From positions 92,401,001-92,465,000 of the forward strand of contig CM032231.1 of assembly GCA_019009955.1 (NCBI GenBank): a stretch of DNA of 64,000 nucleotides. The letters are read 5' to 3'. The translations under genes and the position numbers were made by a program. How positions within the stretch are numbered: the first letter of the stretch is position 1; every line of letters starts with the position of its first letter. Shown one piece after another: positions 24,965 through 36,829 of the stretch. Below the pieces are notes generated by a model, which saw nothing but the letters and a program-made list of their open reading frames with translations, was not told where the DNA came from and made no database searches. The stretch is from Riptortus pedestris. Lineage: Eukaryota; Arthropoda; Insecta; Hemiptera; Alydidae.

Positions 24965-26211
24965 TATATATATAAAATTGTAACCTCTGTCTGTACATTG
25001 ATTTTTTTTCGCGAATTTTCACGATAACTTTTCGTTTTAGACACCATAACTGCATTTTGTTTCTTTCGTGTGTGTTTGTTTGTTACCTTTTCACGCATAA
25101 ACGGCATAACCGAATTTTATAAAACTTGGAATGTATATTACTACTAAACCAACTTAGACTTTAGGCTATGTTAATATTCTCTGAGACGAACAGGAGTGGG
25201 GGTTGTAAGGGAGGGCTGAAATTAAAAATAGCAATATTTCGTTTCCTAAGGCATTTTCGGCAATTATGCACATAACAAAAGTTGTTTATTTTGTTTTTTG
25301 AAGTAACGTTTGCTATATACATTTTTGTCGTATACCTAAGTATAAATGAGTTATACGTTAAAAACTATTTCGGAAGTCAACAATTTTATTTGGCACAATA
25401 AACTCAACCGAACTAAACCAAACTCGGTATGTGAATTAGCACTAACGCCTTCCTTATAATAAGCCATACTAACATATCTAGGGACGGGCAGGAGTGGGGG
25501 TCATAAGGGAGGCCTGAAATTAAATTTAGTGATATTTCGTTTCCTATTGGGGTTTCCGCAAATATGCACATAACAAAAGTTGTTTATTTTGTTATTTAGA
25601 GAAACTTTTGTTATATACACTATCGGAGTATACCGAAGTATAAAGGCGTTATACGCTAAAATTATAGGGGGAGTCAACAATTTTATTTGGCACAAAAGAC
25701 TCAACTGAACTAAAGAAAACACTCGGTACGTGTATTAGCACTAACGCCTTCCTTATAATAAGCCATACTAACATTTCTAGAGACGGGCAGAATTGGGGGT
25801 TATAAGGGAGGCCTGAAATTAAAAATAGTGATATTTCGTTTCTTATTGGGGTTTTGGCAAATATGCACATAACAAAAGTTGTTAATTTTGTTATTTAGAG
25901 AAATTTGCTCAACTATTCTTTTCAATATGAACCTCCAGATACCTCACCTGGAAAAATTAATTCAAATTATAATATATTATTATAATAATTTGTCCTTAAT
26001 AATTTAAATCTATGCATAATGGAGGACAGTGAAGTCTTACATAAAAAAATTAATTTTATTATTAACAAATCCACAGAAACGACGGGTATTAACCCTAAAC
26101 ACTGGGAAGGTTAAATGTCAAAATATTGTGCAAAGTAAAGCCTTGCCAAAAAAGTACCATCACCATCCACCCTCAAATGAATTCCCGGGCGAAGCCGGGT
26201 ATCTGAGCTAG
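24965..26211 (+). mobile_element. Helitron B (second of the triple)
   Basis: Starts immediately after the CTAG of Helitron A with TATATATATAAAATTGTAACC and ends CCCGGGCGAAGCCGGG, TATCTGAGCTAG. Its intact 5' region (ACTGCATTTTGTTTC) gives the empty site for the HINE in copy A. Confidence 0.87.
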
Positions 26212-27993
26212 TATATATATAAAATTGTAACCTCTGTCTGTACATTGATTTTTTTCGCAAATTTTCACGATAACTTTTCGTTTCACATGTCATAGACACC
26301 ATAACTGCATTTTGTTTCTTTCGTGTATGTTTGTTTGTTTGTTACCTTTTCACGCATAAACGGCTGAACCGAATTTTATGAAACTTGGTATGCACATTAC
26401 TACTGACCCAACTTAGACTTTAGGCTATATTAATATTCTCTCAGACGAACAGGAGTGGGGGTTATAAGGGAGGCCTGAAATTAAAAATAGCGATATTTCG
26501 TTTCCTATTGGGTTTTCGGTAAATATGAACATAACAAAAGTTGTTTATTTTGATATTTAGAGTAACGTTTGTTATATATACTTTTGTCGTATACCGAAGC
26601 ATAAATGAGTTTTAAGCTAAACACTATAGCGGGAGTCATTAATTTTATTGGGTTCAAAAGACTCAACCGAACGAAATAAAACTCGGTATGTTTATTAGTG
26701 TTGACGCCTTAATTATCATAAGCCATACCAACATTTCTAGTGACGAGCAGGAGTGGGGTTTGTAAGGGAGGCCTGAAATTAACAGTAGTGATATTTCGTT
26801 TCCTATTGGTTTTTCGACAAACATGAAAATGACAAAAGTTGTTTATTTTGTTATTTTCAGTAACTTTTGTTATATTCACTTTTGTCGTATAGAAAAGTAT
26901 AAACGAGATATACACTAAAATCTAAAGCGGGAGCCAACAATTTTGTTGGGCACTAGCGATTGAACCGAACTTAGCAAAACTCGGTGTGTGAATTAGCATT
27001 AATTCTTCCAGGATTATAAACTATATTAACAATTTTAGGTTTAAAGGGGAGTGGCGATTATAAGAGAGGCTGAAATGAAAAACTCGCAGGAGTCAATAAT
27101 TATATTAGTACTTATTTAAGGGGTTTTAATAAAGGAATATTATGACAAATGATGTTATGTTTTCGTCTTATATGATAGTTCAAAGTATGATTCGGATTAG
27201 TGAGGTTATAAATCTTCATCACCCCCTCCTCATTTATTTATTTTTCCTCGAAAATAACTTTGTTATTTATTTCCAATAGAAATATAAACTATAAGAGCAT
27301 TTCCATTATTTAATTTGTATAATGTACCTTGATGTTATTGAAACAAATATGTAATATAATAACAATTAAACGTTAATGCTAATGTCATTATGACAAAAAA
27401 CAATATGCGTTTTAACTCGATATGATATTTTCAGGGTACCAGTATTATTTAATTCCATCCGGTAGATAAATTATAAAATAATGTTTTGCATCAATAATAT
27501 AAGTAGAAGAATGTAGAGAAGTCTCATGCGGGAGCGTAAGATGACGGGAGCCTTGCCAGTTAATTGAGTTTACTTATTTCCCGTCTAGCATTACTGGAAG
27601 CGATTTCCAGTCAGATTAACTATTACAATTATAATGTTACATGCAAAACTTTGCTTAAACTATGTGAGCTCGGATTGGCTTTTGAAAGGAAATATGTTTA
27701 TTATAGATGATATTTAATTGTAATAAATGCTACCCATGATTATGGTTTGAATTATTGAAAAACGGTGAGTCAAAAAGTGTAGAGGGATAGATTAGGAACA
27801 CATTTTCATTTATCCTTCAGAAATCAAATTTCTATTCTATTAATCCCCAACAGTTACCCTTCAGGGTTGGCTATTTCGGAATATCATTACGTCGTGGAGG
27901 GAAGTGTAATTGTACACATTGAAGTCTTCCTATCAAAATACCATCTTAGTCAGTCAAGAATGATTTCCCGGGCATCGCCGGGTACCTTAGCTA

Positions 27994-27994
<1 letters not shown>
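26212..27994 (+). mobile_element. Helitron C (third of the triple)
   Basis: Starts after the CTAG of copy B and ends CCCGGGCATCGCCGGG, TACCTTAGCTAG, then (TA)n of the split HINE. The 3' third (27100-27950) is longer and differs from copies A and B, and includes an AT-rich unique-looking stretch. Confidence 0.85.
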
Positions 27995-28055
<61 letters not shown>

Positions 28056-28510
28056 CTGATAAAGCTCTAGCGGGCCCAATTTTTGCTTATCGTTACCAAA
28101 CTCCATATTTAACGTTTTATGTAAAAATAAAGATCAAGTTCGTTAACGACTGAAATTGGAGCAGTGGGTGGGGGGGGGTGTGGTTAGAGGAGAGGATTTT
28201 TGAAAATATTTCCGTTCCAGTACGTCGGATCGTAAAATTGTATAGAACCAATCTTATTGAAAATTAAAAGATCTATAAATGTTGTTATGTACATGTGTTT
28301 CATTATCTTTAATATTATATTTATTTGCGTTTTCGGCCTTCGGTAAACCCCCACTCCTACTCATGTCATATCAACAATAAGCTGTTTAAGCACTTTTTTT
28401 GGAGCCTAAATAACAAATATTGTTCTCATTGAACTGTTACGTCATAAATGCAAATACGGGACGCAAGTGGGAAATCTGCTTAGTTAACGCAACCCCTGCG
28501 TGACAGACTT
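27995..28510 (-). mobile_element. Left half of the HINE split by Helitrons
   Basis: Starts in a (TA)n tract directly after the Helitron CTAG end, continues TTTGTCTGATAAAGCTCTAG and ends CCCCTGCGTGACAGACTT. It complements 22609-22827. Confidence 0.75.
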
Positions 28511-28542
28511 TTTTTTGTTGTTTCTTTCGGTGAAAATGTGAT

Positions 28543-28799
28543 ATTTAGAAAAATTACCGTTTTTTCATTTTCGGAGAACATAAGCTCTTTAAGAATAAAC
28601 GAGACTTCGCTAACCATCTGAAGGATTATTGTAACGATCCTACAAATATAACATACAGAATGAAACTTTTACGCAGACAAACAAAGGGCCGTAGGCGTGT
28701 CATACTTGAGAACATGGAGATATATAAGGAAACGATATTGAACTGGGACAATATCATCGACAACTCGACAAAAGCTCAGATACAATATTCAGACCAGTG
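28543..28799 (+). pseudogene. Penelope-like C-terminal (GIY-YIG-type) fragment
   Basis: No ATG-initiated frame covers it, but frame 28543-28799 is open for about 85 codons and ends at TGA. It reads FGEHKLFKNKRDFANHLKDY, then MKLLRRQTKGRRRVILENMEIYK and a few more residues. The pattern EHK...FA.HL...LL...KG....LE..EIYK is the C-terminal signature I associate with Penelope-like retroelements, around the end of their GIY-YIG nuclease. Hammerhead-like Penelope-type modules occur 1.2 kb away. It directly follows a HINE end at 28510. A different retroelement class cannot be excluded. Confidence 0.5.
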
Positions 28800-29299
28800 A
28801 ATGATAATGCTAATACAGGAACCACGTCAAATCTTTCTCAAATTGGACAATCTTAATTCAGGATTTTGGAACTAGAGTAGCACTTTCTAAAAAATTTACA
28901 AATATTCCTAAAACATTTATGAAACATGCGTCACGCAGTATAATAATAATAATACCTTGCTTTATGTTTCATTCATTATATTACTCTTTCAAGCATTTTT
29001 TAAGATCATGAAGATCTTTCGTTTGTAGATATGGAGTTCATTCCACATTTCTTGTACCTAATTAAACAATTATTTCCTTAAAAGTAGTCAAGATAATGAT
29101 GCACTTGCACGGTGGAATGCCAACCTCCAAAATTATTGTTCCTAGTCGAAACAATTTTTAATGTCAGTGTAAATAAATAACGGCCTATACAAAAAATATC
29201 TCAATTAAAGGCTAATACACCATGAAGTAGTTAGACACAAATATATTTCTTTTAACTCATATCTAGTTTACATATTTATTTTTTTCCAATTTAAAATAC
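28800..29299. other. No gene seen
   Basis: AT-rich DNA between the Penelope-like fragment and a solo HINE end. Includes an AATAATAATAAT run near 28940. Confidence 0.4.
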
Positions 29300-29338
29300 C
29301 ACCTCAATAGCTGATTTCCCCTAAGGGAAATCTGCTAA
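29300..29338 (+). mobile_element. Solo HINE terminal palindrome
   Basis: CCACCTCAATAGCTG, the palindrome and ATCTGCTAA, followed by T. No left end is nearby. Confidence 0.6.
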
Positions 29339-29352
29339 TAGTACATTTCATG

Positions 29353-29557
29353 ATCGAAATATTTTAATAATCAGTTATTGTTCACGTTGAATTAATTAAT
29401 AGTTATTACATATTGAAAACTTGAATAAAACAAAAATATTTACAATAGAATATAGTTTATTCTATTGTAAATATTCTTGTTTTATTTAAGTTTTCAATAT
29501 GTAATAACTATTAATTAATTCAACGTGAAGAATAACTGATTATTAAAATATTTCGAT
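29353..29557. repeat. Large fold-back palindrome
   Basis: The two arms of about 100 bases (29353-29452 and 29458-29557) are near-perfect inverses, with outer ends ATCGAAATATTTTAATAATC and a central loop of about 5 bases. I count only a few mismatches, including a one-base difference at TTATTG/CTTCAC. No terminal repeat of a known family is recognised. Confidence 0.88.
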
Positions 29558-29758
29558 TCATCTACGGGTATAATAATGTCAACATTATTATGGGACACTT
29601 AGAAAAAAAATTATAATAGCTGGAACTCAAATTGAACCTCTATACTCAATAATTCAACTTATGTCTTTCCAAAAATTTATTTCTAGACTTTAAGTATTCA
29701 GTTGTTGAATTATAAAATGTATTTTCTTTCTACTTATATTGAAATTAATAAAAGAAAG

Positions 29759-29760
<2 letters not shown>

Positions 29761-29793
<33 letters not shown>
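29761..29793. repeat. (TA)n microsatellite outside the HINE family
   Basis: About 16 TA units in otherwise unassigned AT-rich DNA. Confidence 0.95.
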
Positions 29794-29797
<4 letters not shown>

Positions 29798-29979
29798 GAA
29801 TATGGAGCAATTATTGTAGTTTTCATATTATTAAGATAAAACATTTAAAAAATAATTTATGGGAATTTATACTTTTAAAATCTTAAATAAGTGGATGAAT
29901 CTGTCTTTAGTCGAAAGAAGGGAGGTAATGCAAAGTGTATCTAAAAGTGTAGATAGAGGAAAAGTAGCAGCTCTTCCAC

Positions 29980-30145
29980 AGTAACAACTTTTTATTGAAG
30001 TGACAGAGCTCTTTCGATGCAGAGCATCACCGTCAGTGCCGTGTATGTATCAATAAGTGATGCCAGGCAGAGCATGCCGAGCTTCCATATTCTAGGTTGA
30101 TATTCTGGCTGGTGAAAGAAAATTATACTGCAGGTAGAGGGGAAA
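29980..30145 (-). mobile_element. Penelope-like terminal module with hairpin, minus strand
   Basis: On the minus strand it reads CTGACGGT-GATGC-TCT-GCATC-GAAAG, then CTTCAATAAAAAGTTGTTACTGTGG at the tail. Upstream is an element-specific stretch (about 30090-30140) related to 30905-30960. A HINE-like copy is inserted at 30146. The CTGANG-hairpin-GAAA arrangement resembles a hammerhead ribozyme core. Confidence 0.45.
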
Positions 30146-30585
30146 AAGTCCGTCACGCAGGGGCTACGTAAACTGAGCAGATTTCCCACGTGAAGTTATA
30201 CAATAGAGAAATCTCACGAGAGCCGAACAGTTACGGCAAAGGGCCGAACTAGTTTTTGGCGGGAAATTCAAAAATCCGTTATCGGCCCAAATTTAATAAA
30301 AATGCAAATATCTCGGTTAATATTCAAGATAGGGAATACATGCATATAACAATATTTATATATAAATTTAATTTGCAATAAGATTGATTCTGTACAATAT
30401 TTCGATGCGACGTATAGTAACGGAGATATTTGGAATTTTCGAAAATCCTCCCCTCTAACCCCCCCCCCCTCCCACTGGTCCGATTTCAGCCGTTAACGAA
30501 GTTGATCTTTCTTTTTACATAAAACGACTAAATATCGAGTTTGGTTACGATCAAACAAAAATTGCGACCGCTAGAGCGGTAACAG

Positions 30586-30648
<63 letters not shown>

Positions 30649-30795
30649 GATAGATAGATAGATATATACAATTTTGAACTGACCTCATTTTCGTCATCTT
30701 CTAGGTAGGATCGACGGACATTTGAAGAAAAATTTCGAAAATTCCGTCATGAGCACGACCTCAATAGCTGATTTCCCTCGAGGGAAATCTGCTAA
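30146..30795 (+). mobile_element. HINE-like element in a Penelope-like remnant
   Basis: Starts AAGTCCGTCACGCAGGGGC and ends GGAAATCTGCTAA. (TA)n with a (GATA)n tail spans 30590-30668. The inner pair ACCGCT-AG-AGCGGT is intact at 30567-30580. Confidence 0.88.
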
Positions 30796-30970
30796 TAGCC
30801 AGACGTCTATACATACGGCACTGATGATGATGCTCTGCATCGAAAGCTCTCTGTCGCTTCAATAAAAAGTTGTTACTGTGGTTATTGTTATTGTTATTGT
30901 GGTTATAAGTGTGGTTATTTTTCCACCTGCATTATAATTCTCTTCCATCGGCCAGAATATCAACGTAGGA
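30796..30970 (+). mobile_element. Penelope-like terminal module with hairpin, plus strand
   Basis: ACTGATGAT-GATGC-TCT-GCATC-GAAAGC at about 30823-30848, then CTTCAATAAAAAGTTGTTACTGTGG and a TTATTG microsatellite tail. Beyond the tail, 30915-30965 resumes element-internal sequence (CACCTGCATTATAATTCTC, GGCCAGAATATCAACG) that in the minus-strand copy lies upstream of the hairpin. That order is expected if element ends are repeated in tandem. Confidence 0.45.
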
Positions 30971-31004
30971 TATCTAATTAGTGATTATCATAGACAAAAC
31001 TCAG

Positions 31005-31210
31005 ATGGCTGTAGCTACGTTGAGCTGAGGAACTACTAGAGCAATCAGAGATAGAATGAGCGAGCATAGGTCTGACCGCTCGGCGAGGCCTGGCCAATGT
31101 AAACAGAATCAAGTAATTTGACGGGATCATAGATGCCGCCCTTATATTAAAGGAGTGCTGGGCTCTTTAATACAGCTTGCCGCCGTCGTGTTTCGAGCAA
31201 TTTGGAGGAT
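31005..31210. promoter_or_regulatory. Candidate non-coding regulatory block
   Basis: A GC-richer, repeat-free block between Penelope-like remnants and the minus-strand LINE. It contains GCCAATGTAAACAG near 31091, which joins a CCAAT word to a forkhead-type GTAAACA, and CTCGGCGAGGCC upstream of it. No coding potential is seen. The function is an inference from motifs. Confidence 0.2.
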
Positions 31211-31944
31211 AACCATTGTAAATTATGCAAACAAGTCATTCAGGAATCATTCAAGTATTTTAGTAACATCGTTTTACTAATATCACCCCATCGATTTAAT
31301 TAAACACATTTCTGTTCCTCGTTAGAGCATGAATTAGGGTAATAAGGGGTTTATTAATATTAATTTCACTTTTTCATCGGACCACGATAGGAAAGCTCCC
31401 CTTGGGCCCAACAAAACAGAATAACCTGCAAGAGTAGAAGATTATGTCGCCTTTTTCTTTCATACTAGGAATAAGACGATTCGTGACAGATTAGTTTATA
31501 GTTAAAATTAAGTATAGGATCACGAAAACATAACAGTATTAATACGGGTACAAGTATTAGTTGAGAAACGTTTAGAACAGCATTTGCAGAACTATGCTTT
31601 ATCAACATGACTGGTTAATTTAACGATTTCCTAACCAACAGTCAATAAAAAATTTATTTCCGATTGTAAATTTAATCCTATCCATAAACTCCACTACTCT
31701 TGATTCAATTTTAGCCATTAACAAGCTGGATTGATTTTAAACAGTACGTTTAAAGGTGGAGTTAAAAGCAAAAATCATAAATAAATGTGTCCATCTCCTC
31801 GCGTTGTTTCCAAAGGAAACGAAAACCTGAGTATTATGTACTCAAGGCAAAATAAGTGGTGTTCATAAAACTACAATCAATTTAATATTCCGATAATTGA
31901 TAAAATAATGAAATCAAAGTTTGAAGATTACAGATTAAATTCAT

Positions 31945-32647
31945 TATTATTATTATTTATTTGAGATACAATGACGATTCATCTTTAAAAAGGGAGAATA
32001 TTATTTTACAAAATTAAATAAATATTAAAAATCTACTAAATAAATAAATATAAAATGAATCTTATGTTCTACAAATCCAGTGCTTACTATATATAATTTT
32101 ACATAATGATAACTAATAGTATACAAGCTCATCAAATAATTCATTATTTCTTATATACTTAAAAAGTCCGCCACGCAGGGGCTGCGTAAACTAAGCAGAT
32201 TTCACACGTGAAGTTTTACAATAGAGAAATCTGCCTAATAACAGCTGTAGTAGTAAGAAACCTCTAAACCTATTCACGAGGGACGAATAGTTACGAAAAC
32301 GGCCGCCAGAGCTCACGGCAGAAAGTCCGAACATAGCCACTGCTGCCGAGCACATGCAGAATACAAATGCAAATATTTCAGTTAATATTCAAGATAGAGA
32401 ATAGATAAATACCACAATATTTATAGTAAATTTAATTTGCAATAAGATTGATTCTGTAATATTTTTCGATCCGACGTATAGTAATGGAGATATTTCGAAT
32501 TTTCGAAAATCCTCCCCTCTAAACCCCCCCCTCCCACTGGTCCGATTTCAGCCATTAACGAACTTGATCTTTCTTTTTACATAAAAAGACTAAAAATCGA
32601 GTTTGGTAACAATCAAACAAAAACTGCGACCGCTAGAGCGGTAACAG

Positions 32648-32715
<68 letters not shown>

Positions 32716-33345
32716 TTTTGAACGGACTTCATTCCCTTAGGGGAAATCTGCTAAAACATCTATAAATTAGCTACTGTCGGCTAGTAGTTGGCATACATTT
32801 CTGGGCCATGGATACGTTATTACTTATGTTTTACAGTCAGCGCTCTGCTGCAGTAGTGACATATAGGTTCATCTTCCCTGCTCATTAGATATGAATGCGT
32901 TAGTCTAACGTCTCCTGTGCGTAGGCGCGTAAGTACACTTTCTCTTCTTTTAGAGTGTCTATTGCTTGAAGTCAAATTTAGCATATTCGATTTGATTACT
33001 CTAAGTTTATTGTCAGAGTTATACCATAAATTATTCCAATCATGAATTAAGAGTTTTCTTATTTCAGAGAAAGATGGCGAGGTACATCCAAAAAATCAAT
33101 TTGTTCATGTCCATTTGGTTGTTTCGCTGCTCTGGCTACTATATTACTTTGAGTTATGCCCACTTGGCCGGGCAACCAATAAATAGTAATGTGGTTTTTT
33201 AATCTATGAATATTATTAAAAATTTCAATAATAAGAGGATTGGTGGAGTATATGTCTTCGAGTGACTTTATTGAACTCAATGAGTTTGTGCAAATGACTA
33301 TGCCTCTTTGAGTAGTTGCGACGTTCTTTAGTCCCACGAGTATAG
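31945..33345 (-). mobile_element. LINE copy C on the minus strand, split by a HINE
   Basis: Reverse-complement counterpart of the 3' half of the LINE. Its tail (TTATTTGAGA... at the left) begins near 31950. RNase H-end coding sequence is readable at 33337-33059 (LEDIYSTNPLIIEIFNNIHRLK, WLPGQVGITQSNIV) and the zinc-motif region lies at 32870-32920. A HINE-like copy at 32164-32754 sits in the last coding stretch. More diverged than copies A and B. Confidence 0.8.
32164..32754 (+). mobile_element. HINE-like element in LINE copy C
   Basis: Host TACTTAAA|AACATC is interrupted by AAGTCCGCC...CTGCTAA with no duplication, judged against LINE copies A and B. The right arm is mostly deleted, because GGACTTCAT joins TCCCTTAGGGG. 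(TA)n at 32652-32712. Confidence 0.87.
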
Positions 33346-34610
33346 CGTAAAAAAATTATGATATGAGATAAAAGCCATTATGGTATATTTGATAGTGAAG
33401 TAGGAGTAAGAAGTAGAAGGAACAAGTTCAACAGAAATAAATTACAGGATATAAGCACTTTAGATGTTAGCTATTCACATTTCGCATGTGAGGGAATAAT
33501 ACCACAACTCACTAATAAATATGTTCTTTTTTTATCCTTGCAGTAGATGAAATGATAAATATACAGATGAAAGTAGATTTGACCTCTAAACACATCATCA
33601 CATGCATTTATTCCACCATTAAAATACTATTATACAATGTAATAGATTTTAAATTAATCCAGGCGGAATTAATGTTTGAGATCCCATTGTTGTTGGGATT
33701 TTAACTGTTTCTAAGGGAATATGGCTTAATTCTAGATCTGAGATTAGCGACCAATTAGCCTTACTCATCAGGAGCTTCTGAGCTACTCAGCATACTGGAT
33801 AACGAGGAAAGACCATTAACTGTCATGAACAACCATGTTTAAGAATTCAAGCCTTTGTCTAAATCACCGGAAGCTCACGAATATTCCGATACGAGTCGTT
33901 GCCTTCAAAAATGGTTGGAATGGTGATTAGGGAACGAACATGGAGGCTTCAGTACAGTGTGATATTTCTCCTAGTTTTGTATTAAATTTATCTCACTCCG
34001 CCCTCATACTTTATTCTATAGTTCCTTTTGAACATTGTGCTATAATTGTTCTAACAAGGCCTTGACACGCCACAACAATTTATTTTCTCTGTCAAGAACT
34101 TCGAGAACAGTCGCTCCAAAGTGTTTAAATATAAACAAAACCTAAGAACTATAATGAAATGTGAATTGATCTGCTTAAGGTAAATTCGTACTACCACTCA
34201 CTTCTCTTCTTCAACACATTTCTACATTGCTGGTAGAGTAAAAAAAGGTAAAACTTCCTTTATTTATTGTGGAAGCCCTTTTTACACAACCCTTAACATA
34301 ATCTCCGCCACCTGCCAGGTACTAATTTTGAGAACATCTCTACATGTTTCTCTTTATATGAAACTTCTTCAGGAGTTTACTTCACTGCCTATCACTTGTA
34401 TTCCTGTACTACATTCACTTAACAGTATAGAAGAAAGCACCTACAGAATCCAGCTGATATAATGTATAAATATATTTAGCTTCTCAATCAATCGTTTTTC
34501 AGGCGAAGTAATTATATAATGAACCATTAAAAAATGTCAAAAACCTAAAGAATTAGCCTATAGTAAATTATCATAGGTGCATCTAGTGTTCTTAATAGTT
34601 ACGAGCCAAG
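33346..34610. other. No gene seen
   Basis: Unassigned DNA upstream of the minus-strand LINE. Bases 33660-33930 are repeat-free with balanced composition; nothing diagnostic is visible. Confidence 0.4.
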
Positions 34611-34900
34611 GTACCCGGCTTCGCTCGGGAAATCATTTGAGACTGAAAGATTTTATTATTTTTTTGGCAATGCTTCTATGTGTACAAACTGCTCTTCCCG
34701 TCTAGGCGCACTTTTCCCCGTAAGGGTCCCTTGGGCGACTTATGGAAAAATAATTTTAGATTTGAAGAATAAATGAAAATAAGTCTCTAATCATTCCCTC
34801 TCCACTGTTTGACACACCGTGAATAATTCAAATCATAATCATGGATAGCATTTATTATAATTAAATATGATCTATAATGTACTTATTTTGTATATACAAT
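34611..34900 (-). mobile_element. Helitron 3' fragment, reverse
   Basis: CAAGGTACCCGGCTTCGCTCGGG is the reversed 3' hairpin. The following TTGACACACCGTGAATAATT and CATAATCATGGATAGC match 37445-37495 and, inverted, 27740-27770. It is truncated by the next copy. Confidence 0.7.
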
Positions 34901-36449
34901 CTAGTTAATAGACCCGGCAATTCCCGGGAAATCATCGTTGACTGACTAATGATTGTATTTTTATAGAAAATCGTTGAAAAACCAATTGGAATCGGAATAT
35001 CACAATTTTTCATTTCAGGCCTCCCTCATAACCCCCACTACCATTTGGACCTAAAAATTTTAATATATCTTATAATCATGGAAGAATTAATGCTAATTCA
35101 CATTCCGAGTTTTTTTAAGTTCGGTTCAATCGTTAGTGCCCAACAAAATTGTTGCCTCCCGCTCTAGTTTTTAGTGTATATGTCGTTTATACGTTGTTAT
35201 ACGACAAAAATGAATATAACAAAAGTTACTTTAAATAACAAAATAAACAACTTGTGTCATGTGCATATTTGCAGAAAAACCAATAGAAAACGAAATACAG
35301 CTATTTTTAATTTCAGGCCTCCCTTACAACCCCCACTGCCCGTCCCTAGAAATGTTTGTATGGCTTATTACAAGGAAGGCGTTAGTGCTAATACACATAC
35401 CGAGTGTTTTATTTAGTTCGGTTGAGTCTTTTGTGCCAAATAAAATTGTTGACTCCCGCTATAATTCTTAGCGTATAACGCCTTTATACTTCGGAATACG
35501 ACGATAGCGTATATAACAAAAGTTTCTCTAAATAACAAAATAAACAACTTTTGTTATGTGCATATTTGCCGAAACCCCAATAGGAAACGAAATATCACTA
35601 TATTCAATTTCAGGCCTCCCTTATAACCCCCACTCCTACCCGTTCCTAGAAATGTTTGTATGGCTTATTATAAGGAAGGCGTTAGTGCTAATTCACATAC
35701 CGAGTTTGGTTTAGTTCGGTTGAGTTTTTTTGTGCCAAATAAAATTGTTGACTTTAGTTTAGTAGTTTTTAACGATTAACTCATTTATACTTAAGTATAC
35801 GACAAAAGTGTATATGACAATAGTTACTCCAAAAAACAACTTTTGTCATTTTCATGTTTGTCGAAAAACCAATAGGAAACGAAATATCACTACTGTTAAT
35901 TTCAGGCCTCCCTTACAAACCCCACTCCTGCTCGTCACTAGAAATGTTGGTATGGCTTATGATAATTAAGGCGTCAACACTAATAAACATACCGAGTTTT
36001 ATTTCGTTCGGTTGAGTCTTTTGAACCCAATAAAATTAATGACTCCCGCTATAGTGTTTAGCTTATAACTCATTTACACTTCGGTATACGACAAAAGTAT
36101 ATATAACAAACGTTACTCTAAATATCAAAATAAACAACTCTTGTTATGTGCATAATTGCCGAAAAACGAAATATTGCTATTTTTAATTTCAGCCCTCCCT
36201 TATAACCCCCACTCCTGTTCGTCTCAGAGAATATTAACATAGCTTAAAGTCTAAGTTGGGGTTAGTAGTAATATACATACCAAGTTTTATAAAATTCGGT
36301 TTAGCCGTTTATAAAAGGTAACAAACAAACAGACACGAAAGAAACAAAATGCAGTTATGGTGTCTATGACATGTGAAACGAAAAGTTATCGTGAAATTTC
36401 GCGAAAAAAATCAATGTACAGATAGAGTTTACAATTTTATATATATAGA
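34901..36449 (-). mobile_element. Helitron D, reverse
   Basis: The left end CTAGTTAATAGACCCGG-CAATT-CCCGGG is a reversed 3' hairpin. The right end, read on the minus strand, is A|TCTATATATATAAAATTG, the expected TC start after a host A. Four or more roughly 300-bp subunits fill the body. Confidence 0.85.
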
Positions 36450-36829
36450 TATATATATATATATATATGTCTATATATATATATTTATATATATTTATAT
36501 ATATATATCTATAGATATATATATATATATATAGATTAAGGCAATAGGTATGTATTGAATTAATTGAATTATTATTAAACAAATTTTACTCAATCGATAA
36601 AGCTTGTTGTTAACAAATAACTATACATAACCTTTGGTTTTAATATACCCATTTAATTTTATAAAATGATTTAAAGGAATTTATTAAGATAGGCTCATAA
36701 CAATTTTAATATCTTCATCATAAATGATAGTATATACATTACGTGATATTTATTGACCACTCAATACTATCTTTGACTCACGAGTCGCTGACTTATTTCT
36801 CTTCTTGACGAAGATTCATTACAGTTTGA

